DNA of 13,447 bases from an uncultured Collinsella sp. Its GTDB lineage: Bacteria; Actinomycetota; Coriobacteriia; Coriobacteriales; Coriobacteriaceae. Positions 7,217 to 12,831 of the stretch are shown here, piece by piece (positions within the stretch are counted from its first letter, which is position 1; each line of letters begins with the position of its first letter). Below the pieces are notes generated by a model that was given only the letters and a program-made list of their open reading frames with translations, had not been told where the DNA came from and did not search any database. The DNA is taken from NCBI GenBank assembly GCA_900554595.1, contig USHZ01000033.1:1-13447 (forward strand), read 5' to 3'. The position numbers and the translations under genes were made by a program.

Positions 7217-8416
7217 CTAGATAAGGTTCTTGCCAGACACCTTATCGAAGAGATGGGTCGCGTTCTTCTCGAACTTGAACCAGATGGGGTCGCCCGCCTT
7301 GAGCGCGCCCTTGGCCTCAAGGTCGACAACGGGGATGATCAGGACGAACTGGCCATCGGGAGCGGTCACGTGGACATGCTCGGTCGAACCCATGAGCTCG
7401 GTCACCTCGACGGTGCCCTGGAGCGTACCCTCCTCGCCCTTGTCGGCAAGCAGAATCTGCTCGGGACGTACACCAGCCGTGATCTCCTTCACGTCGCCGC
7501 CGTCCCAGTTAAGAGCGAGCTGAGCGCAGGTCTCGGGGGCCAACGCGACATTCATGTCGTCGGTCTTGACGGTAAAGCCGTTGCCCGAGCGCACCAGCTG
7601 AGCATCGAAGAAGTTCATCTGCGGCACGCCAATGAAGCCGGCGACGAAGATGTTCGCGGGATGGTTGAAGACCTCCTGCGGCGTGGCGATCTGCTGGACG
7701 ACGCCGTCCTTCATAACCACGATGCGGTCACCAAGGGTCATAGCCTCGGTCTGGTCGTGGGTAACATAAATGAACGTGCCCTTAATCTCGTGACGCAGCT
7801 TGATGAGCTCGGCACGCATCTGGTTACGCAGCTTAGCGTCCAGGTTGGACAGTGGCTCGTCCATCAGGAAGACCTTGGGGTCACGCACGATGGCGCGGCC
7901 GATAGCGACACGCTGACGCTGGCCGCCCGAAAGCGCCTTGGGCTTACGGTCGAGATACTCGGTAATACCCAGAATCTCGGCAGCGGAGCGAACCTTGCGG
8001 TCAATCTCGTCCTTGGGGACCTTCTTGAGCTCAAGCGTAAACGCCATGTTCTCGTACACCGTCATGTTGGGGTACAGAGCATAGCTCTGGAACACCATGG
8101 CGATGTCGCGGTCCTTGGGAGCGACGTCGTTGACGCGCTTGCCGTCGATGAGCACGTCACCCGAGGTGATGTCCTCCAGGCCGGCGACCATACGCATCGT
8201 CGTGGACTTACCGCAGCCAGAGGGGCCAACGAGGACGATGAACTCCTGGTCGTGAACGGTGAGGTTAAAGTCCTCTACAGCGAGCACGCCGTCCTCGGTA
8301 ACCTTGAGGTTGTGCTTCTTCTCCTCGGTCTTCTTCTTTTTGCCAAAGAAGCCCTTCTTTTTGGACTCGTTGTTGGGATACACCTTCTGAACATGTTTGA
8401 GAACGATCTCGGCCAT
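7217..8416 (-). CDS. msmX: Sugar ABC transporter ATP-binding protein, MsmX/UgpC type
   Basis: This is the cytoplasmic ATPase subunit that powers CUT1-family oligosaccharide import. The 399-aa protein shows Walker A GPSGCGKST (64-72), Q-loop VFQSYALYP (108-116), signature LSGGQRQRVAIGRA (162-175), Walker B VFLMDEPLSNLDAKLR (182-197) and switch His220 in YVTHDQTEAMTLGDRI. A C-terminal TOBE-like regulatory region (about 290-395) follows, as in MalK, MsmK and UgpC. An unusual lysine-rich insertion (residues 16-36, including KKKGFFGKKKKTEEKK) interrupts the region between the first strands. The start at 8416 follows AAAGG with suitable spacing; an upstream in-frame extension to 8563 overlaps the permease gene and has no family similarity. 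It is the last gene of the operon and is preceded by a 9-bp intercistronic hairpin. MsmX-type ATPases often serve several permeases, so it may energise transporters outside this window. UgpC would be the usual automatic label. Confidence 0.94.
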   Translation of the reverse strand: MAEIVLKHVQKVYPNNESKKKGFFGKKKKTEEKKHNLKVTEDGVLAVEDFNLTVHDQEFIVLVGPSGCGKSTTMRMVAGLEDITSGDVLIDGKRVNDVAPKDRDIAMVFQSYALYPNMTVYENMAFTLELKKVPKDEIDRKVRSAAEILGITEYLDRKPKALSGGQRQRVAIGRAIVRDPKVFLMDEPLSNLDAKLRNQMRAELIKLRHEIKGTFIYVTHDQTEAMTLGDRIVVMKDGVVQQIATPQEVFNHPANIFVAGFIGVPQMNFFDAQLVRSGNGFTVKTDDMNVALAPETCAQLALNWDGGDVKEITAGVRPEQILLADKGEEGTLQGTVEVTELMGSTEHVHVTAPDGQFVLIIPVVDLEAKGALKAGDPIWFKFEKNATHLFDKVSGKNLI

Positions 8417-8433
8417 GTCTTTACCTTTCGATA

Positions 8434-8459
8434 TGCGGCGCCATGTTGAGGGCGCCGCA
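8434..8459 (-). promoter_or_regulatory. Intercistronic hairpin before the ATPase gene
   Basis: A perfect 9-bp stem (TGCGGCGCC at 8434-8442, GGCGCCGCA at 8451-8459) with an 8-nt loop sits in the 67-base gap between the second permease and the ATPase genes. It has no following T run on the minus strand, so it is more likely an RNA-stabilising or processing element than a terminator. It runs directly into GCATATCGAAAGG, the ribosome-site leader of the ATPase gene. Confidence 0.7.
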
Positions 8460-8483
8460 GAAACTTGCAAAACAGTTACGGCA

Positions 8484-9323
8484 TCAGCCCTTGACGGCAC
8501 CTGCCACCACACCGTCGATGATGTACTTCTGGCAGAAGATGTACATGATGACGATGGGGACAACGACCATCATGATGCAGGCCATCATGGGGCCGAGCTC
8601 GACGTGGCCATAGCCGCCGCGGAAGTACTGGATCAAAATAGGAATGGTCTTGTACTTGGTGGAGTCGAGCGTAAGGTAGGGCAGCAGATAGTCGTTCCAG
8701 ACCCACATGGTCTCGAGGATGCCAACCGAAAGATAGGTGGGCTTCATGATGGGAAGGACGATCTTAAAGAACACCTGGACCGGGTTGCAGCCGTCGATCA
8801 TGGCAGCCTCCTCGATCTCGAGCGGGATGTTCTTTACAAAGCCGGCGAACATAAAGACCGCCAGGCCAGCGCCAAAGCCCAGATAGATAAAGCAGATGTT
8901 GAACGGCGTGTTAAAGCCAATGCGGTCCGCCAAATTGGACAGCGTGAACATGAGCATCTGGAAGGGCACGACCATCGAGAACACGAACAGGTAATAGAAG
9001 AAGTTCGAGATCTTGTTGTTGACACGAACCACGTACCAAGCGCACATGGAGCAGCACAGCAAGATCAGCACGACCGACGTGACCGTAATGATGAGCGAGT
9101 ACATAAATGCCGAGGCAAATCCCTGCTCGTTAAGGGCGTGCACGTAGTTTGCAAGGCCGTTGAACGTCTCGGGCGTGAGCAGATCGAACGCCGTGGTGGT
9201 GCTGATTGCGGTCGCTTTCTTAAAGGAATTGAGCGCAATCATGAACACGGGGTAGATCCACGCGAGCGACAGGATCGTAAAGAAAATCGAGAGCGCGCGG
9301 TTGATAGCCTTATCGCGTTTCAT
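8484..9323 (-). CDS. Carbohydrate ABC transporter permease, MalG-like (CUT1)
   Basis: This inner-membrane subunit is the second half of the sugar channel. The 279-aa protein has about six hydrophobic segments: one near residues 9-31, one after the extracytoplasmic loop containing TAFDLLTPETFNGLANYV, and the rest in the C-terminal two thirds. The EAA loop that docks on the ATPase is EEAAMIDGCNPVQVFFKIVLPIMKP, and the C-terminus DGVVAGAVKG is typical of MalG/MsmG/GanQ proteins. Its ATG overlaps the stop codon of the preceding permease gene (TAATG), and AGGAGG lies just upstream inside that gene, so translation is probably coupled. The transported sugar cannot be read from this subunit. The operon and its link to malQ and glgP suggest an alpha-glucan oligosaccharide. 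Confidence 0.94.
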   Translation of the reverse strand: MKRDKAINRALSIFFTILSLAWIYPVFMIALNSFKKATAISTTTAFDLLTPETFNGLANYVHALNEQGFASAFMYSLIITVTSVVLILLCCSMCAWYVVRVNNKISNFFYYLFVFSMVVPFQMLMFTLSNLADRIGFNTPFNICFIYLGFGAGLAVFMFAGFVKNIPLEIEEAAMIDGCNPVQVFFKIVLPIMKPTYLSVGILETMWVWNDYLLPYLTLDSTKYKTIPILIQYFRGGYGHVELGPMMACIMMVVVPIVIMYIFCQKYIIDGVVAGAVKG

Positions 9324-10177
9324 TACTGCTGCACCTCCTTGGACCTCGTGGCCTTAAGCTGGATCATAGAGATAGCAACGACCAGGATGCAGAAGATAAC
9401 TGCCTTGGCCTGACCGATGCCCTGCCATGCGATGCCAGCACGCGAATAGAACGTGTTGTAGATGTTCAGGGCGAGCATCTCGGTGGAGTGCGCGGGGGCG
9501 CCGCCGGTAAGGGCGAGGTTCTGGTCGAACAGCTTAAAGCCGTTGGTGATGGACAGGAACAGGCAGATGGTGATGGTCGGCATCAGGTTAGGGATCTTAA
9601 CCTTCCAAAATGTCTGCCATGCCGTAGCACCGTCGACCTTGGCGGCCTCGATGTAGTCGGACGGAATGGACTGCAGACCAGCGATGTAGATGATCATCAT
9701 GTAGCCGACCTGCTGCCACAGGGTCAGGATGATAAGACCCCAGAAGCCAGCAGCGGAGTTAAGGGCGATAAGCTGGGCACCCACGTTGGAGAGCAGGCAG
9801 TTGATCAAAATCTGCCAAATGTAGCCCAGCACGATACCGCCGATCAGGTTAGGCATAAAGAAGATCGTACGGAAGATGTTGGTGCCCTTGAGCGCCTTGC
9901 GGGTAAGCGCCTGCGCAATGGCGAGGGCGATCACGTTGATGAGCACCGTCGACAGGAAGGCAAACGCCACCGTAAAGAAGAACGACGTGGCAAACTGCGG
10001 ATCGGACAGTGCGCGCACATAGTTCTCGATACCGACAAAATGCGCGTTGTTGATGGTAATAAACTGGCAGAACGAGAGATAGAAGCCCTGGATAAAGGGG
10101 ATCACGAACCCGATCATAAACGCCAGGCACGTGGGCAGCATAAAGAGCGGCCACCAGCGCTTGAGTGCTTTGCCCAT
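9323..10177 (-). CDS. Carbohydrate ABC transporter permease, MalF-like (CUT1)
   Basis: This inner-membrane subunit pairs with the downstream MalG-like permease. The 284-aa protein has a hydrophobic N-terminal segment (WWPLFMLPTCLAFMIGFVIP) and about six membrane spans. Its EAA loop, DYIEAAKVDGATAWQTFWKVKIPNLMP without the MalF-type large periplasmic insertion, is typical of MsmF/AmyD-like Gram-positive permeases. The segment LTGGAPAHSTEMLALNIY near the C-terminus is also characteristic of the family. The ATG at 10177 has AAGGA seven bases upstream, in a leader that directly follows a strong hairpin after the binding-protein gene. It overlaps the next gene by one base. Specificity is inferred only from context. 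Confidence 0.94.
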   Translation of the reverse strand: MGKALKRWWPLFMLPTCLAFMIGFVIPFIQGFYLSFCQFITINNAHFVGIENYVRALSDPQFATSFFFTVAFAFLSTVLINVIALAIAQALTRKALKGTNIFRTIFFMPNLIGGIVLGYIWQILINCLLSNVGAQLIALNSAAGFWGLIILTLWQQVGYMMIIYIAGLQSIPSDYIEAAKVDGATAWQTFWKVKIPNLMPTITICLFLSITNGFKLFDQNLALTGGAPAHSTEMLALNIYNTFYSRAGIAWQGIGQAKAVIFCILVVAISMIQLKATRSKEVQQ

Positions 10178-10197
10178 AAAAGGGTCCTTTCAATATG

Positions 10198-10233
10198 CAG
10201 GGGGCGGGCAAACCAACGTCTGCCCGCCCCCTG
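10198..10233 (-). promoter_or_regulatory. Intercistronic hairpin between the binding-protein and permease genes
   Basis: A perfect 13-bp, very G+C-rich stem (CAGGGGGCGGGCA at 10198-10210, TGCCCGCCCCCTG at 10221-10233) with a 10-nt loop lies 31 bases after the stop codon of the binding-protein gene. No T run follows on the minus strand. Such hairpins protect the 3' end of the upstream message, giving more binding protein than permease, as known for malE-malF in enterobacteria. The downstream side reads GCATATTGAAAGG, almost identical to the leader after the ATPase-gene hairpin. Confidence 0.82.
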
Positions 10234-10264
10234 TCGCTAATCAGATAGCTTGGGCAGCAACTGC

Positions 10265-11581
10265 TTACTCGGAAGCAGCCTTCTCAGTCTTCCAGCCATC
10301 GACGAAGGCGTTCTTGACGCCGTCCCACTTGCTGTTGTCGGCAGCATAGGCGATCAGAGCCTGCTTGAGGTTCTTCTTCCACTCCTCAGAGGGAATGTAG
10401 ACGAAGTCCCAGGCAACGGTCTTCTTGCCGTCTTTGGCCATAGCAACGGCCTGCTGCGAGAAGACGTTGGTGGTCTCCTTAGCGCTCTTGAACGGGGCGG
10501 TCAGACCCATCTTGTCAGCGATGATGCTGGTGGCGGTGTCAGAAGTGACGCACCAATACATGAAGTCCTCGGTGGCCTTCTGGGCATCCTCGGAAGCCTG
10601 GGAGCTGACGCACCAGTAGTTCTCGCCGCCGGAGCACAGGCCCTGGTTCTCCTCGCCGTCAACACCGATGTAGATCGGCAGCATGCCGAGCTGGTCGTCG
10701 GTCATACCAGCCTTGGTGAGATCAGCATAGGCCCAAGAGCCGTTCTGATAGAAGACGGCCTTGCCGGTTGCGAACTCGTTGGTGGCGTCGTCGCCGGTCT
10801 TGGAGGCAAGCTGCGAAGGATCGCAGGTGGAGTCGGTGATATACAGGTCGAAGATCTGCTTAAAGTTGTCGAGATACTCGCCCTTGATCTCGTCGTCCTC
10901 CTGGTTGTGCTCCTTCTCGAACTCGTAGTAGAGCGGGAGGTTGGCGAGGTGGGTGGTGTAGCGCCAGCTGGAAGAGTCATCCATACCGGCGGAAGTGAAG
11001 GCACCGTCAACGCCGAGCTCGTCCTTGCGGGCCTGGATGTCATCGGCGCAAGCCTTCAGCTTGTCGAAGGAGTTGATGTCCTCGGCCTTGTAGCCGGCCT
11101 TCTCGAGGAGCTCCTTGTTGTAGATGATGCCGTAGCTCTCCTGAACCCAGTCGATACCCAGATCCTTACCGTCGGACTGCAGCGCCAGGGAGTCATCGAT
11201 GAGCTCACCGCGGAGCTTGGTATCGGACAGGTCGGCGCAGTAGTCCTTCCAGTTCTTAAGGCCGGTGGGGCCGTTGACCTGGAACAGCGTCGGAGCGGAG
11301 CTCTTGGACATCTCGGACTTGAGCTTCTCCTCGTAGGTGTTGGAGGCGGCGGTCACGATCTTGACCTCGACGCCCTTCTCCTTCTTGTACGCCTTGGCGA
11401 TCTCCTTCCACTCCTTATCGACCTCGGGCTTGAACTGGAGGAAGTAGACCTCGGCGGCGTCACCAGAGGCAGCAGAGCCGGAGCCGGCGGAGCCACCGCA
11501 GCCCACGAGGCCCAGACCAAGAACCGCAGCCGCGGAGCCAGCGAAGCCCAGGAACTGCCTTCTGCTCATTTCGTTCTTCAT
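10265..11581 (-). CDS. Sugar ABC transporter substrate-binding lipoprotein (extracellular solute-binding family 1)
   Basis: This lipid-anchored receptor captures the sugar outside the membrane and delivers it to the two permeases. The 438-aa product begins with a combined twin-arginine and lipoprotein signal: SRRQFLGFAG at residues 6-15, a hydrophobic stretch, and the lipobox LVGC with Cys28 as the acylated residue. A Gly/Ser-rich tether follows. The mature part matches the family 1 fold, for example TLFQVNGPTGLKNWKDY, GIIYNKELLEKAGY and FATGKAVFYQNGSW, the last being a typical conserved segment. Its codons are dominated by AAG, GAG and other G/C-ending forms, suiting high expression. The ATG at 11581 has AAGGG/GGTGG about six to ten bases upstream; a GTG at 11599 would use that same sequence as codons and is less likely. 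First gene of the operon. Ligand unknown; maltooligosaccharides are the best guess from context. Confidence 0.94.
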   Translation of the reverse strand: MKNEMSRRQFLGFAGSAAAVLGLGLVGCGGSAGSGSAASGDAAEVYFLQFKPEVDKEWKEIAKAYKKEKGVEVKIVTAASNTYEEKLKSEMSKSSAPTLFQVNGPTGLKNWKDYCADLSDTKLRGELIDDSLALQSDGKDLGIDWVQESYGIIYNKELLEKAGYKAEDINSFDKLKACADDIQARKDELGVDGAFTSAGMDDSSSWRYTTHLANLPLYYEFEKEHNQEDDEIKGEYLDNFKQIFDLYITDSTCDPSQLASKTGDDATNEFATGKAVFYQNGSWAYADLTKAGMTDDQLGMLPIYIGVDGEENQGLCSGGENYWCVSSQASEDAQKATEDFMYWCVTSDTATSIIADKMGLTAPFKSAKETTNVFSQQAVAMAKDGKKTVAWDFVYIPSEEWKKNLKQALIAYAADNSKWDGVKNAFVDGWKTEKAASE

Positions 11582-11669
11582 TACAATCCACCCTTTCACA
11601 CCGTGGCGGCACCCTTTGCCGCCGCCTTCGGAGATTGGCTCGGGGACTTGGCCCCTTTTGCTGATTTGT

Positions 11670-11701
11670 ACAATACGCTATTTGGCTAGTTGTTTGAACA
11701 A
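11670..11701 (-). promoter_or_regulatory. ABC-operon promoter with overlapping operator candidate
   Basis: On the minus strand TTCAAA (11693-11698) and TATTGT (11670-11675) are 17 bases apart, giving a leader of about 80 bases. The palindrome TTGTTTGAACAA (11690-11701; arms TTGTT/AACAA) covers the -35 box. It matches 11 of 12 bases of the consensus found at the malQ promoter. Repression by a dimeric GntR/TreR-like protein is the natural reading. Confidence 0.55.
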
Positions 11702-11725
11702 GTATTACTAGAGCGGTAGAAAAAC

Positions 11726-11738
11726 TTCGGTGAACGGT
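11726..11738 (-). promoter_or_regulatory. 13-bp motif shared with the malQ upstream region
   Basis: On the minus strand this reads ACCGTTCACCGAA, matching 12 of 13 bases of the motif 139 bases upstream of malQ. Here it is 145 bases upstream of the binding-protein start and about 24 bases before the operator candidate. It may be an activator site or a second repressor site. Confidence 0.4.
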
Positions 11739-11764
11739 AATTTCAACTTGATGCTTGACAAGTT

Positions 11765-11776
11765 TTGTATAAACAA
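11765..11776 (-). promoter_or_regulatory. Second TreR-type operator candidate upstream of the ABC operon
   Basis: TTGTATAAACAA (minus strand TTGTTTATACAA) has perfect TTGT/ACAA arms and matches 11 of 12 bases of the local consensus. It is very close to the TTGTnTAnACAA form known for TreR. It contains TATACA on the minus strand, which could be the -10 of a second, distal promoter. Its centre is about 75 bases from the promoter-proximal operator, which would allow looping. Confidence 0.45.
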
Positions 11777-11797
11777 TTATTTGTTATTGAATGCAGA

Positions 11798-11846
11798 GAA
11801 AACGCCCGGTCAAACCGATGCATCGTCGGTTTGACCGGGCGTTTTC
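11798..11846 (-). terminator. Terminator of the GntR regulator gene
   Basis: A perfect 21-bp stem (11798-11818 with 11826-11846) encloses a 7-nt loop. The G+C core is flanked by A4 and T4, so it can terminate in both directions. It begins about 40 bases after the stop codon of the minus-strand regulator gene and insulates it from the ABC operon. Between here and 11600 lie the operon promoter and operator sites. Confidence 0.92.
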
Positions 11847-11887
11847 GCTTTGAGGGCATAAGTCTCGTCAGGCTGCGAGCTAGCCGG

Positions 11888-12607
11888 CTATCGCTTGGAG
11901 TTGACGCGGTAGTGGAAGATCTCGGGATGCGTGCGGGCATGCGTGACCTCGAACAAGATGCCGTCCGAGGTGTACGACTGGCTTTCCATAACGGCGACAC
12001 AGTTGTATTTGCCAAGGTCCAAGTAGCTGCAGTCCTCATCGTTGGCGAGCTCGACACTCACCGTACGGCGACTCGCCATCACCTTGACGCCGCGTTTGTG
12101 CTCCAGATAGTCGTAAATTGACTTTGCGGCGATCTCGGGCGTCAGGCCTTTGGCGATCGACTCCAGAAAATAGCCGTGGTCCACCTGGCGAGCACTACCG
12201 TTAAGGCTACGGACGCGCACCACGCGAATCAACTCCTCGCCCACCTTAAAGCCCAGGCGACGAGAGAGTTGCTCAGTGCAAATCAAATGTTCAAAGGACT
12301 TAACGTCCGTCGATGCAACGGCATTGTTGCGCTTTGCAAATTCGCCAAACGACTCGACTTCCTCGAGTGCGCCCAGCATGTCGGTTTCGCCCTTGAGCCA
12401 AATAACGCGCACGCCCTTGCCGTGTATAGGCTGCACAAACATCTGGTCGGCCAGCATGCTCAAGGCGCGTCGAACGGTATTGCGCGTGCAGCCAAACTCC
12501 GCGGTCAGCTCGGCTTCGGTTGGCAGCATCTCCTGAAACGCATAGGTCCCGTTAATGATGCGCGAACGGATCTCGCGGTAGATTCCTTCGTAAATCGCTT
12601 TTGGCAT
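11888..12607 (-). CDS. GntR/HutC-family transcriptional repressor with UTRA domain, TreR-like
   Basis: This 239-aa DNA-binding regulator is most like TreR, the trehalose-operon repressor. Residues about 4-70 form the GntR winged helix, with LPTEAELTAEFGCTRNTVRRALSML as the helix-turn-helix (the recognition helix includes TRNTVRRAL) and the wing at PIHGKGVRV. Residues about 85-235 form a UTRA ligand domain; the stretches GYFLESIAKGLTPEIAAKSIYDYLE and the C-terminal E-x-THARTHPEIFHYRV are TreR-like. Known TreR proteins are released from DNA by trehalose-6-phosphate. Because an alpha-glucoside-type PTS gene is divergently adjacent, the effector here is probably a phosphorylated disaccharide, though which one cannot be told. 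The ATG is preceded by AGAGGTGA. Operator-like 12-mers lie at its own promoter, at the PTS promoter, and before the ABC operon and malQ, suggesting autoregulation and a local regulon. Monocistronic, with its own strong terminator. Confidence 0.92.
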   Translation of the reverse strand: MPKAIYEGIYREIRSRIINGTYAFQEMLPTEAELTAEFGCTRNTVRRALSMLADQMFVQPIHGKGVRVIWLKGETDMLGALEEVESFGEFAKRNNAVASTDVKSFEHLICTEQLSRRLGFKVGEELIRVVRVRSLNGSARQVDHGYFLESIAKGLTPEIAAKSIYDYLEHKRGVKVMASRRTVSVELANDEDCSYLDLGKYNCVAVMESQSYTSDGILFEVTHARTHPEIFHYRVNSKR

Positions 12608-12640
12608 GACTTCACCTCTAATGAATATGTATGGCTAGGC

Positions 12641-12671
12641 ACGATAGCATTTCTTGGAGTTGTTCAAACCG
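12641..12671 (-). promoter_or_regulatory. Regulator-gene promoter with half-conserved operator
   Basis: On the minus strand TTTGAA (12663-12668) and TATCGT (12641-12646) are 16 bases apart and would give a leader of about 25-30 bases. The plus-strand 12-mer TTGTTCAAACCG (12660-12671) covers the -35 box. One arm fits the operator consensus and the other is degenerate (9 of 12 bases). This would allow weak autorepression. Confidence 0.4.
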
Positions 12672-12708
12672 ATTATCGGTAAAGCACGGATTATTTACCG
12701 TCGACGGT
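12668..12708. repeat. Two adjacent ACCG/CGGT palindromes
   Basis: ACCGA-TTA-TCGGT (12668-12680) and the perfect 12-bp palindrome ACCGTCGACGGT (12697-12708) lie in the divergent regulator-PTS region, with centres 28.5 bases apart. They differ from the TTGTTTAAACAA class and could be sites for a second regulator. They lie too far upstream of the PTS -10 box to be part of its core promoter. Confidence 0.45.
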
Positions 12709-12768
12709 TCCCCCGAAACCCAAATCGGACCGAATCAAAACCGTCAATGCGGCAAGCAGCCAGTCCTC

Positions 12769-12793
12769 TACAATGAGTTCATTGTTTAAACGT
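12769..12793 (+). promoter_or_regulatory. PTS-gene promoter with downstream operator candidate
   Basis: TACAAT (12769-12774) is a good -10 box, although no clear -35 was found. TTGTTTAAACGT (12782-12793), 10 of 12 bases of the local operator consensus with the palindromic core GTTTAAAC, would lie at about +1 to +12, a classic position to block initiation. The leader to the ATG at 12832 would be about 50 bases, with GGAAGG at 12820-12825 as ribosome site. Confidence 0.5.
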
Positions 12794-12831
12794 TCTTGCT
12801 CGCACAGCATGTTGCACCCGGAAGGCATATT

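Noticed and set aside
8417..8563. N-terminal extension of the ABC ATPase to an upstream ATG at 8563
   Set aside because: The extra 49 residues overlap the permease gene, are Ser-rich and unlike the family, and cross the intercistronic hairpin. The start MAEIVLKHVQ at 8416 fits homologues and has a ribosome site.
11582..11599. GTG start six codons upstream for the sugar-binding protein
   Set aside because: Using it would turn the AAGGGTGG ribosome site into coding sequence. The ATG at 11581 has that site at proper distance and leaves a normal signal peptide.
11755..11783. Plus-strand promoter beginning with TTGACA
   Set aside because: TTGACA at 11755-11760 is consensus, but the hexamer 17 bases on is TATTTG, and transcription would run straight into the 21-bp bidirectional terminator and the antisense strand of the regulator gene. 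It may be chance in an A+T-rich promoter region.
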